Below, piece after piece: positions 38,891 to 47,585 of a DNA stretch of 64,000 nucleotides. Below the pieces are notes generated by a model. It saw only the letters and a list, made by a program, of their open reading frames with translations, had not been told where the DNA came from and did not search any database. The translations under genes were made by a program, and so were the position numbers. The DNA comes from G965212025 sp965215765 (lineage in GTDB: Bacteria > Pseudomonadota > Gammaproteobacteria > Poriferisulfidales > Oxydemutatoraceae). The stretch covers positions 1,984,001-2,048,000 of the forward strand of contig OZ244118.1 in the NCBI GenBank assembly GCA_965215765.1, written 5' to 3'. Each line of letters starts with the position of its first letter. Within the stretch, counting starts at the first letter, position 1.

Positions 38891-40348
38891 TTGAAGAGTC
38901 TGACACCACTCATCAAAGAACTTCAGCAGATCCTTCCGAAGGAATCTGTGTTGTCCAATGAGGCTGCCTTGCGCCCTTTTGAGTGCGACGGCCTGACTGC
39001 GTATCGCCAAGCTCCTCCATGCGTGGTGTTGCCGGAAAATCTCCAACAAGTACAAGCGGTCGTTCGTTTGTGCCAACGGGCAAAAGTCCCCATCGTCACG
39101 AGGGGTGCCGGAACCGGTCTGTCCGGGGGAGCCTTGCCGCTAGCAGACGGAGTCCTCTTGGTGCTGACAAAGCTCAACAAAATTCTGAAAATAGACCCCG
39201 ACAATCGATTGGCGGTGGTCGAGCCGGGAGTCACAAATGCGCGCATCTCCCAAGCCGCCGCTCCGCATCGGCTCCGCTTCACCCCTGACCCTTCTTCGCA
39301 AATCGCCTGCACCATCGGCGGCAACGTGGCAGAGAACTCTGGCGGCGTGCATTGCGTGAAATACGGCCTCACTGTCAACAATGTCATGGCCTTGAAAATC
39401 GTCACCGTGGACGGCGAACTGTTGGCACTGGGCAATAACAGTCTGGATGCCGCAGGGTATGATTTGACGGCTGTGCTGACGGGCTCGGAGGGCATGCTCG
39501 GTATCATAGTGGAAGTCACCGTCAATTTGCTGCCGCTCCCCGAATCCACGTGCTTGACGCTCTCCGCTTTTCGCACAGTCAGGGACGCCTCGCAAGCGGT
39601 GGCCGAAATTTACGCCGCAGGTATTGTGCCGGCTGGGCTGGAAATGATGGATCAGAACGCGATTCGCGCTGTGGAGAATTATTTGCACATCGGCTATCCC
39701 ATGGATGCGGCGACAATCTTGCTTTGCGAACTTGATGGCAGCACCAGCGAAACCGAAGAATTGATCGAAAGCGTCTGCAAGATCATGCATGAATGCCGCG
39801 CCTTTAAAGTGCGCCGCGCGACAGACCTGGACACTCAGGAAAAACTTTGGGCGGGGCGCAAGGCGGCTTTTCCGGCTATCGGGCGCCTCACTCCCGACTA
39901 CTACTGTATGGACGGAACAATCCCGAGACGGGAACTTGCCAGTATGCTCACGGAAATTTCGCGCCTGTCCCAATCATTCAAGCTGTCGGTCGCAAACGTG
40001 TTTCATGCCGGAGATGGCAACCTCCATCCGTTGATCATGTACGACTCCAGCGTTCCGGGAGAGCTGGAAAAAGCGGAGGCTTTTGGAGAAGAAATCTTGC
40101 GACTGAGCACTCAGGCAGGGGGCACCATCACTGGCGAGCATGGTGTCGGGGTCGAGAAGCTGAATTCCATGTGCGGACAATTCAACGCTGTCGAGCTTGA
40201 GCAATTTCACAATTTGAAAAAAGCCTTTGACCCGGAAGGGCTGCTCAATCCCGGGAAAGCCATTCCGACCTTGCGGCGGTGTGCGGAACTCGGCAGGATG
40301 CACGTACACCGTGGCGAGACCCGGCACCCTGATCTGCCGCGCTTTTAG
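38891..40348 (+). CDS. glcD: Glycolate oxidase subunit GlcD (FAD-linked)
   Basis: 485 residues from a TTG. Catalytic FAD subunit of the glycolate dehydrogenase complex (glycolate to glyoxylate, electrons to the respiratory chain). FAD-binding region VTRGAGTGLSGGALPL and GGNVAENSGGVHCVKYG; C-terminal GNLHPLIMYD and TGEHGVGVEKL, with family histidines. The start is odd. An ATG at 38874 opens MSHNRH and meets TGA at 38892, which overlaps the TTG (TTGA). One extra T would fuse the two into MSHNRHLKSLTPLI. So either this is a coupled leader peptide with a TTG start or a one-base deletion at codon 7. First gene of glcDEF. Confidence 0.93.
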   Translation: MKSLTPLIKELQQILPKESVLSNEAALRPFECDGLTAYRQAPPCVVLPENLQQVQAVVRLCQRAKVPIVTRGAGTGLSGGALPLADGVLLVLTKLNKILKIDPDNRLAVVEPGVTNARISQAAAPHRLRFTPDPSSQIACTIGGNVAENSGGVHCVKYGLTVNNVMALKIVTVDGELLALGNNSLDAAGYDLTAVLTGSEGMLGIIVEVTVNLLPLPESTCLTLSAFRTVRDASQAVAEIYAAGIVPAGLEMMDQNAIRAVENYLHIGYPMDAATILLCELDGSTSETEELIESVCKIMHECRAFKVRRATDLDTQEKLWAGRKAAFPAIGRLTPDYYCMDGTIPRRELASMLTEISRLSQSFKLSVANVFHAGDGNLHPLIMYDSSVPGELEKAEAFGEEILRLSTQAGGTITGEHGVGVEKLNSMCGQFNAVELEQFHNLKKAFDPEGLLNPGKAIPTLRRCAELGRMHVHRGETRHPDLPRF

Positions 40349-40418
40349 CCGCAAGCCAATGACTAGACAACAACGGACCCGGCTGATACTCGGCAAAAGC
40401 GTGCTTTCCGATTGAAAA

Positions 40419-41492
40419 ATGCAACTCTCCACGAAGCAACTGGAACAAAATATCATCGCGCAGGTTCGTGATGCCGGCGACAGCAAGCAGGCCTTGCGAA
40501 TTGTCGGGGGAAACAGCAAGGCTTTTTATGGCGAAAGGATCACGGCGACCCCATTGCTACTAGGCCATTACTCTGGTGTTGTGAAGTGTGACCCGCAGGA
40601 AAGCTTTTTGACCGCCAAAGCCGGGACACCTCTGCTTGAAATCAATCAACTGCTGTCTGAAAAACAACAAATGTTCCCTTTTGAACCGCCCGCCTTTGGC
40701 ACCACTGCAACGCTCGGAGGGTGTCTCGCGACTGGCCTGGCGGGTCCGGCACGAGCCACTTTCGGGGCAGTGCGTGACGCGACGATCGGTGTGAGAATCA
40801 TCAACGGTCGTGGCGAGGTTCTGCGATTTGGTGGCAGCGTCATGAAAAACGTCGCAGGTTACGACGTCAGCCGCTTGATGTGTGGTGCCTGCGGGACGCT
40901 TGGTGTCATCCTTGAGGCAACCATTCGTTTGCGCCCGAAGCTGAAAAAAGAATGCACCATCCGCCTTGACCTGAATGCAACGCAAGCCATCGCAAAAACC
41001 AGTACGTGGGTCAACGCAGGGCTTCCGCTCACTGCGAGCTTTCATTGCGATGGGCAGCTTTTTCTTCGCTTGAGCGGGCATCGAAAAAGCGTGGCAGCAG
41101 CGCGGCATAAAATCAGCGGAGACGAAGTTCCTGACAGTCCGGGCTTCTGGTCTGAGGTCAGAGAGCATCAGCACCCTTTTTTCAAAAAAGCAAAAAACCT
41201 CTGGCGCTTGTCTCTCGCACCCCACAGTCCTCCACTTGGGCTTCCCGGGGACTGCGCTTTTGAATGGGGCGGTGCCTTACGCTGGCTGGCAACAGATGTC
41301 CCTGCACAACAAGTGCGCGCGGTCTTGGAGCAACACGGTGGGCACGCCTGTTTGTTCAGAAGCGAAAAGCCGGGCACGGCTCCGGTTTTTCACCCCCCGA
41401 CTCCCGGCTTGCTGAAACTGCATCAGCGCATCAAGCACGCTTTTGACCCGCTATCCATATTAAATCCTGGAAAGCTCTATCCTGGCCTTTGA
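40419..41492 (+). CDS. glcE: Glycolate oxidase subunit GlcE
   Basis: 357 residues. Second FAD-binding subunit of the glycolate dehydrogenase complex. FAD-binding_4 domain: LRIVGGNSKAFYG (the P-loop equivalent), FGTTATLGGCLATGLAGPARATFGAVRDA, and GGSVMKNVAGYDVSRLMCGACGTLGVI, all typical of GlcE. Ends FDPLSILNPGKLYPGL, as the family does. It follows glcD by 70 bases and ends four bases before glcF, so it is in one operon. Confidence 0.94.
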   Translation: MQLSTKQLEQNIIAQVRDAGDSKQALRIVGGNSKAFYGERITATPLLLGHYSGVVKCDPQESFLTAKAGTPLLEINQLLSEKQQMFPFEPPAFGTTATLGGCLATGLAGPARATFGAVRDATIGVRIINGRGEVLRFGGSVMKNVAGYDVSRLMCGACGTLGVILEATIRLRPKLKKECTIRLDLNATQAIAKTSTWVNAGLPLTASFHCDGQLFLRLSGHRKSVAAARHKISGDEVPDSPGFWSEVREHQHPFFKKAKNLWRLSLAPHSPPLGLPGDCAFEWGGALRWLATDVPAQQVRAVLEQHGGHACLFRSEKPGTAPVFHPPTPGLLKLHQRIKHAFDPLSILNPGKLYPGL

Positions 41493-41496
41493 ACTG

Positions 41497-42699
41497 ATGC
41501 ATACCAGTTTGAAAGAAGGGTTGCTGCCCACGATACTTGCAGCACGAGCCGACCAGATTCTCCGCAAGTGCGTACATTGTGGTTTCTGCAACTCGGCCTG
41601 CCCCACTTACAAATTGGGAGGCAACGAGCTTGACGGTCCGCGCGGGCGCATTTACCTGATGAAAAATGTGCTGGAAGGTGAGACGCCTGAAGTGACGCAT
41701 TTGCGCCACCTTGACCGTTGCCTTTCCTGCCAGAGTTGCGAAAGCAGTTGTCCTTCAGGAGTCGAGTACAAACAGCTGCTGGAAATCGCCAAGCCGCTGG
41801 TCACTGCCAGGGTAAAGCGCGATTTCCCGGAAATCGTGAGGCGTGCAATTGCGGTGCGTGTCTTCCCTTACCGCCGCAGGATGGCCTGTATCCTTTTTCT
41901 GGCACGGTGCTTCCGGCCTTTGTTGCCGAAACAACTGGGCAAAAAAATCCCACCGCGCACCAGCAGTCGGAAAAGCGTCTTCAAGGCAAAAAGGTTCCCG
42001 CGAAAAATGGTCGTCATACAAGGCTGCGTACAAGGGGCTGCCGCACCTGACATCAACGCGCATTTGGCACTGATTCTGGAAAAATTCGGCATTGAACTGG
42101 TTGAGCTGAAAGATTCCTGTTGTGGTGCTTTGCCGTATCATATTGACAGCCGCCAACGCGCGGAGAAAATGCTCAAAGCCACTATCGGAAAACTTTTCAA
42201 GCTGTTGAATGAAGGCGTGGAAACCATTGTCAGTACGGCGAGCGGATGTGGCAGCATGATTCGAGAATACGGGCAGTGCTTTCAAGACGATCCTAAGTGG
42301 CAAGAGAAAGCGCGCGTCGTTTCCCAAAACTGCCTGGACGTATCCGAAGTCATTGCCCGGGAAGACTATGAAAAGCTCGAAGTCGAACGAGTGCGAGCTG
42401 TGTTCCATTCACCGTGTACCTTGCAACATTCACTGCGGCTGGACGGCAAGACCGAAAAGCTCTTGCGCGCTTTGGGAGTGTCTGTCCCGACAGTCAAGGA
42501 CGGACATATCTGCTGCGGCTCGGCGGGTTACTACTCACTGTTTCAGCCGGACATCGCCGGGCAGTTACTGAAAAACAAGCTTGACGCATTGTTGGCGGAG
42601 GATCCGGAAGTCATCCTGACTGCCAATTTTGGCTGCCAGCTACATTTGCAATCTTTGTCACCGACTCCAGTACGCCACTGGATCTCAGTCCTGCACTGA
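41497..42699 (+). CDS. glcF: Glycolate oxidase iron-sulfur subunit GlcF
   Basis: 400 residues. Electron-transfer subunit of glycolate dehydrogenase. Two [4Fe-4S] motifs: CVHCGFCNSACP (C25, C28, C31, C35) and CLSCQSCESSCP (C75, C78, C81, C85). Two cysteine-rich CCG domains follow, with DSCCGALPYH and HICCGSAGYYS. All ligands are present, so it should be functional. Operon with glcD and glcE; the antiporter follows after 12 bases. Confidence 0.96.
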   Translation: MHTSLKEGLLPTILAARADQILRKCVHCGFCNSACPTYKLGGNELDGPRGRIYLMKNVLEGETPEVTHLRHLDRCLSCQSCESSCPSGVEYKQLLEIAKPLVTARVKRDFPEIVRRAIAVRVFPYRRRMACILFLARCFRPLLPKQLGKKIPPRTSSRKSVFKAKRFPRKMVVIQGCVQGAAAPDINAHLALILEKFGIELVELKDSCCGALPYHIDSRQRAEKMLKATIGKLFKLLNEGVETIVSTASGCGSMIREYGQCFQDDPKWQEKARVVSQNCLDVSEVIAREDYEKLEVERVRAVFHSPCTLQHSLRLDGKTEKLLRALGVSVPTVKDGHICCGSAGYYSLFQPDIAGQLLKNKLDALLAEDPEVILTANFGCQLHLQSLSPTPVRHWISVLH

Positions 42700-42711
42700 T
42701 CACCGAAACTC

Positions 42712-43887
42712 ATGCCTGAAAGCAGTCTGGCGGAAGCCTTTTTCCTGATTTTTACTGGCTCAGCACTGCTGGCCACTGTGGCACTGTTCGCGCGCCAGAC
42801 CCTGATCCTCGCTTACGTCCTTATTGGCGTTGCACTCGGTCCGTCCACGTTCAATCTGATCGAGGATCCTCAAGTCATCAGCCAGATGTCGAATATAGGT
42901 ATCATGTTTCTGCTGTTTCTGATGGGAGTTGATTTGCCTCCATCAAAGCTGAAAAAGCTGCCTGCTTCGTCATTGCTGATCACGGCTCTTAGCTCTCTGA
43001 TTTTCGTGCTGCTCGGCTACAGCTTTGGCATCGCCATTGGGCTCAGCCATATCGAAAGCATCATGCTCGGTGCAAGCGTGATGTTTTCCAGCACCATCAT
43101 TTCCATCAAGCTGTTACCCACCACCATACTCCACCACCGTGAAACCGGCGATAACATCATACAGATTCTTTTGCTACAGGATTTTGCGGCGATTTTTGTA
43201 CTGATTGCCCTCAATGTGTATGAAAAAAACACTTCGGCAGGAATTGAGCAAGACCTGATAAAAGTGCTTCTGGCTTTACCCTTGTTGGCAATAGTCGCGT
43301 ACGTAGCGGAAAAATTTGTGCTTCAGCCTTTGTTGAAGAAGTTTGACTGCATTAAGGAATATATTTTCCTGTTGGCAATCGGGTGGTGTCTTGGCATGGC
43401 CCAACTCTCCGCGAGTCTGGGAATCAGCGAAGAAATCGGTGCGTTTATCGCCGGTGTTGCGCTCGCTTCCAGCCCGATTTCTTTTTACATCACGGAGTCC
43501 TTAAAACCCTTGCGTGATTTTTTCCTCATCATATTTTTCTTCTCCCTCGGTGCCAGCATAAACATCGGCGAAATTCAAGACATTCTCATCCCCGCGCTCG
43601 CGTTGGGAATCGGGATCACCCTGTTGAAGCCGGGGTTTTTTCAGATCTTGGGAACCAGCATGGGAATGGAGAAACCACGTGCCAGGGAAATCGGGTTTCG
43701 CCTCGGGCAAGGAAGCGAATTTTCTTTGTTGATTGCTGCCTTGGCGTTGGAGGGCACTCTGGTCAGTCCCTCTACCGCCCAACTGATACAGCTGGGGGTT
43801 CTGATCAGCTTCATTCTCTCATCGTATATCGTGGTACTGAACTACCCGAGCCCTGTCGCGCTTTCCGAAAAACTACGCCGCGACTGA
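42712..43887 (+). CDS. CPA2-family cation/proton antiporter
   Basis: 391 residues, about 12 transmembrane helices, Na+/H+ exchanger-type membrane domain as in KefB/KefC and RosB. It lacks the cytosolic RCK/NAD domain, so it is the short form. Characteristic stretches: LILAYVLIGVALGPS, QILLLQDFAAIFVLIAL, and SEEIGAFIAGVALASSPISFYI followed by FFLIIFFFSLGASINI. Would exchange K+ or Na+ for H+ across the inner membrane; ion specificity unknown. Close behind glcF and probably cotranscribed. Its 3' end is amplified downstream. Confidence 0.88.
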   Translation: MPESSLAEAFFLIFTGSALLATVALFARQTLILAYVLIGVALGPSTFNLIEDPQVISQMSNIGIMFLLFLMGVDLPPSKLKKLPASSLLITALSSLIFVLLGYSFGIAIGLSHIESIMLGASVMFSSTIISIKLLPTTILHHRETGDNIIQILLLQDFAAIFVLIALNVYEKNTSAGIEQDLIKVLLALPLLAIVAYVAEKFVLQPLLKKFDCIKEYIFLLAIGWCLGMAQLSASLGISEEIGAFIAGVALASSPISFYITESLKPLRDFFLIIFFFSLGASINIGEIQDILIPALALGIGITLLKPGFFQILGTSMGMEKPRAREIGFRLGQGSEFSLLIAALALEGTLVSPSTAQLIQLGVLISFILSSYIVVLNYPSPVALSEKLRRD

Positions 43888-44500
43888 CCGCAGCACAGGG
43901 CACTCTGGTCAGTCCCTCTACCGCCCAACTGATACAACCGGGGGTTCTGGGTGGTACTGAACTACCCGAGCCCCGTCGCGCTTTCCGAAAAACTACGCCG
44001 CGACTGACCGCAGCACAGGGCGCTCTGATCAGTCACTCAACCGCCCAACTGATACAGCCGATTCTGGGTGGTACTAAACTACCCGAGCCCCATCGCGCTT
44101 TCCGAAAAGCTACGCCGCGACTGACCGCAGCACAGGGCACTCTGATCAGTCACTCAACCGCCCAACTGATACAGCCGGGGTTCTGGGTGCTACTGAACTA
44201 CCCGAGCCCCGTCGCGCTTTCCGAAAAGCTACGCCGCAACTGACCGCAGCACAGAGTGCTCTGATCAGTCACTCTACCGCCCAACTGATACAGCCGGGGG
44301 TTCTGGGTGGTACTGAACTACCCGAGTCCCGTCGCGCTTTCCGAAAAACTACGCCGCAACTGACCGCAGCACAGAGCGCTCTGATCAGTCACTCTACCGC
44401 CCAGCTGATACAGCCGGGGGTTCTGGGTGGTGCTGAACTACCCGAGTCCCGTCGCGCTTTCCGAAAAGCTACGCCGCGACTGACCGCAGCAAACGAACCG
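43752..44500 (+). repeat. About 119-bp tandem copies of antiporter 3' end
   Basis: The last 135 bp or so of the antiporter gene is followed by five tandem derivatives of about 118 bp (from about 43897 to 44493). Every derivative shares a 27-base internal deletion (after GGGGGTTCTG, losing the ATCAGCTTCATTCTC portion). So one deleted copy formed first and was then multiplied. It ends 6 bases from the prfB stop codon. Confidence 0.93.
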
Positions 44501-44505
44501 AAGCT

Positions 44506-45601
44506 CTACAGTCCTTGCCTCAGACTCTCCTCCATGAACGGGTTCAGATCTCCGTCCAGAATTCCCTGGGTATTTCCGCTTTCATAGCCTGTTCGCAAAT
44601 CCTTGATCCGTGACTGATCCAGAACGTACGAACGAATCTGGCTGCCCCAGCCTATAGCGGCTTTGTTCGCCTCAAGCTCTTTCTGGCTTTCCATCTGTTT
44701 GCGCCGCTCCAACTCATAGAGCTTGGCTTTAAGCTGTTTCATGGCGGTATCCCGATTGCGGTGCTGCGAACGATTGTTTTGACATTGCGTGACGACACCG
44801 GTCGGCAAGTGGGTAATCCGTACGGCTGATTCGGTCTTGTTGACGTGCTGTCCGCCGGCGCCGCTGGCACGATACACATCGACACGCAGTTCCCCGGGAT
44901 TGATTTCTATTTCCACTTCGTCAGTGATTTCCGGGGACACAAAGACAGCAGCAAAAGACGTGTGTCTGCGATTGCCAGAACTGAAAGGCGACTTCCTGAC
45001 CAAGCGATGGACTCCGGTTTCCGTCCGCAACCAACCAAATGCGTAGGATCCATCAATTTTCACTGTGGCACTTTTCAAGCCTGCCACTTCCCCCGTGGTG
45101 GCTTCAGTAATTTCTGTGGCAAAACATCGGCTTTCCGCCCAACGCAAGTACATTCTCAACAACATTTCCGTCCAGTCCTGGGATTCGGTGCCTCCAGAAC
45201 CGGCGGTCAACTCAATAAAAGCGTTCCCGCCATCCATTTCCCCGGAAAACATGCGCTGAAATTCCAGGTCGGCGATTTCCCTTTCCACTTTTCCCAGATC
45301 CTCAGAGACGCTGGCAGCAAATTCCATGTCCTGTTCATCAGCGAGCAGGTCTAGCATTTCTCTGGTTTCCTGGATCCGGCTGCCCAGCGCGTCAAGAACC
45401 TGAATGACTTTTTCGAGTTCCGCCCGCTCGCGACCAAGCTGACGCGCTGCATCCTGTGACTTCCAAACCTCGCTTGAGGCAAGAAGTTTTAATATCTGAT
45501 GATATCTCTGTGACTTGCTCTCGTAATCAAAGGTACCCCCTGAGTTTCCCCAAGCGGCTCTCACTGCTCTCCAGTCTCTGAAGAAAGGCCTCAGTGTCCA
45601 T
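44506..45601 (-). CDS. prfB: Peptide chain release factor 2, programmed frameshift
   Basis: 364 residues after a +1 frameshift. Recognises UAA and UGA stop codons and triggers peptide release. The first 24 codons (MDTEAFLQRLES to RGYL) end at an in-frame TGA (45529-45527). Reading resumes +1 at GAT and continues YESKSQRYHQ to the end. The anticodon-like SPF motif (VRKSPFSSG) and the catalytic GGQ (G249-G250-Q251) are present. Length matches the family. Lies 5 bases downstream of recJ, so probably in one operon. Confidence 0.96.
45527..45541 (-). promoter_or_regulatory. prfB autoregulatory +1 frameshift site
   Basis: On the minus strand: AGGGGG, TAC, CTT, TGA, T. A Shine-Dalgarno-like hexamer sits three bases before the slippery CTT and the UGA stop, which is the conserved RF2 autoregulation signal. 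Low RF2 favours slippage from CUU to UUU and translation of the full protein. Confidence 0.95.
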
Positions 45602-45606
45602 GTTGC

Positions 45607-47343
45607 CTATGCCAATACTTCGATGTGGTGAATATCCAGTAGAGGTGCGCGTCTGCCTTTGAATTCGTCGGCTTCCAGGCGATAGGTAATACGGACTTTT
45701 CCCATGTCCTGAGTACAATTGCGACCGCGCGCATTAAACAAAATAGCGTAAACCGGCTCATCTACTCCGTCTGGGCTCAGCACCATTTTGAGGTGTTTTT
45801 TCCCGACCATCCAACGCTCCCAGACGTCAAAAATACCATCAAAGACCGGCTCCGGGAATCCCTTTCCCCAAGGACCGCCCTCGCGCAGGGAAAGGGCGGT
45901 TTCAAAAGTCAGGCTGTCTGCGGCCAGCTGCCCATCGCTCAGCAAAGTGTCAAAGAATTCACCTGCGTTTTCGAGTGCGGTCACTTCCTCGTTAAAACAG
46001 TTTTTGAATTCTTCAAAACGGTCTTCCTTCAACATTATGCTCGCGCTCATGGCGTGACCCCCAAAGTGCGTCAACAGGTCAGATTCACGGTTCGCAATGC
46101 TTTGCAACAAGCGTTTAACGTGTACTCCGCGAACAGAGCAGGCAACCCCTCTCAGGACTCCACCCATGTATTTGGTAAATGCGGCTGTGGGTTTGCGGTA
46201 CTGAGACTTCAAGCGAAACGCTATGGAGTTAAGGAAGTCATCCGGCCATTCGGGATTGTAAATACACAAAGCACTGCTATCTTCATGCTCCGGTGAAAGA
46301 TTGCATATATCCTCCAGATTTACGCCCGACTTGATTCGTCTTTCCAGTTCGCGTGTGCTGCTGCCGACTCCTTCCAGAACTGCCGCATACTGCGAAGCCA
46401 TTCGGCGATCATCAGAAATCAGGCAACGAATACCCAAGGACGTATCCTTGAGGAAGGATGCCGCATTCAGGCGCGGGGCAATGCAGTACGACAAATCTGT
46501 CGCCACTGCGTGCCGGGCACGAGCACGCGAAACCACGAACAGGGCTTGAATTCCGGCGCAACCCCGACCCGCTCGAATACGTTTCAGTCCCTGCGTGACA
46601 AGAATCCGGTTGTTACGGTTCAGTGGCACTACGTCTGCCACGGTGCCGAGCGCAACCAGATCCAAATAACAATCCAGACGCGGCGGCGAATCAGTGAAAA
46701 AGCCTTCTTCCGTGAACTTCTTCCTGAGTGCTACCAGCAAATAAAAAACAACGCCTACTCCGGCCAGCCCCAGTTTTTTTGTTTTCTCATCAAGGACAGG
46801 GTTTACCACGGCTCCCGCGTCCGGAACTGTCCCCGTGCATTCGTTGTGATCGGTAATAATGACGGGAACGCCGACTTCTTTCAGCGCCTCCACCCCTTCA
46901 ACACTCGTGGCACCACAATCCGCAGTAATCACCAAGTCCGGTCTGGCACTGTAAAGCAGAAAGCTGACGACTTCCTTCGACAGGCCATAGCCTTTTTTTA
47001 ACCGGTTTGGAACCAGAAAGTCACATTGCTGGAACCCAAATTTCCGCAAGCCTTTGACCAATAAAGCCGTGCTGGTGGCTCCATCTGCATCAAAGTCCCC
47101 AACAACCAATACTTTTTTCTGCTCCTTAAAGGCATCCACCAGTAGCGCACATGCTTTGTCCACGTTTGGTAATTCCTTGCACGGAGACAGGTTTTTCAGG
47201 TCGTGATCCAGATCTTCTTCGGAATTGATACCTCGGGCAAGATAGATTCTCCGCAACAACGGCTCAATCCCATCTGTTTCAGGCAACTTCCCCGAGAACT
47301 CGCGGTGCCTGATTTTAGGCACCGATAAAACAGGTTTCGTCAT
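45607..47343 (-). CDS. recJ: Single-stranded-DNA exonuclease RecJ
   Basis: 578 residues, near the E. coli length. 5'-3' ssDNA exonuclease for RecF-pathway recombination and mismatch/base-excision repair. DHH superfamily: GDFDADGATSTALL (D83, D85, D87), TADCGAT, IAPRLNAAS, and DHHA1 region HFGGHAMSAS. The signature DHH motif, however, reads D165-H166-N167 (codon AAC at 46845-46843). The third residue is normally His in active enzymes, so activity is uncertain although the rest is well conserved. RBS GAGGAGA before ATG. First gene of recJ-prfB. Confidence 0.95.
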   Translation of the reverse strand: MTKPVLSVPKIRHREFSGKLPETDGIEPLLRRIYLARGINSEEDLDHDLKNLSPCKELPNVDKACALLVDAFKEQKKVLVVGDFDADGATSTALLVKGLRKFGFQQCDFLVPNRLKKGYGLSKEVVSFLLYSARPDLVITADCGATSVEGVEALKEVGVPVIITDHNECTGTVPDAGAVVNPVLDEKTKKLGLAGVGVVFYLLVALRKKFTEEGFFTDSPPRLDCYLDLVALGTVADVVPLNRNNRILVTQGLKRIRAGRGCAGIQALFVVSRARARHAVATDLSYCIAPRLNAASFLKDTSLGIRCLISDDRRMASQYAAVLEGVGSSTRELERRIKSGVNLEDICNLSPEHEDSSALCIYNPEWPDDFLNSIAFRLKSQYRKPTAAFTKYMGGVLRGVACSVRGVHVKRLLQSIANRESDLLTHFGGHAMSASIMLKEDRFEEFKNCFNEEVTALENAGEFFDTLLSDGQLAADSLTFETALSLREGGPWGKGFPEPVFDGIFDVWERWMVGKKHLKMVLSPDGVDEPVYAILFNARGRNCTQDMGKVRITYRLEADEFKGRRAPLLDIHHIEVLA

Positions 47344-47585
47344 AAAATTTCTCCTCGCAATCCACTAAAACGCAGTACCTTAGCGTATACATCCATGGCG
47401 CACGAACACATCGTGGCACGAGCCAATGTTGTAACAAAAATCGAACCGTTTTGCAACGCAAAACCGGCAAAACGCCTGAAACCAAAACGGCGTAGCCAGA
47501 ACGGAACGCCGGACACAGTGTATAATAGGCACGTTATTTAGGTTTGTTCACACAAACGTTTTTTAGAAACAGGAGTTATGTAGTT
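47344..47585 (+). promoter_or_regulatory. Divergent intergenic region recJ / family P
   Basis: Contains a perfect -10 box, TATAAT (47521-47526), 60 bases before the first family P gene, without a clear -35. AGGAG (47571-47575) is the RBS. A two-codon ATG-TAG lies between the RBS and the chosen start. Confidence 0.5.

Noticed and set aside
39140..39973. Large minus-strand frame of 277 codons inside glcD (also 32911-33621 in ptrB and 29576-30139 in argC)
   Set aside because: Shadows of strongly conserved enzymes on the other strand; no family motifs of their own.
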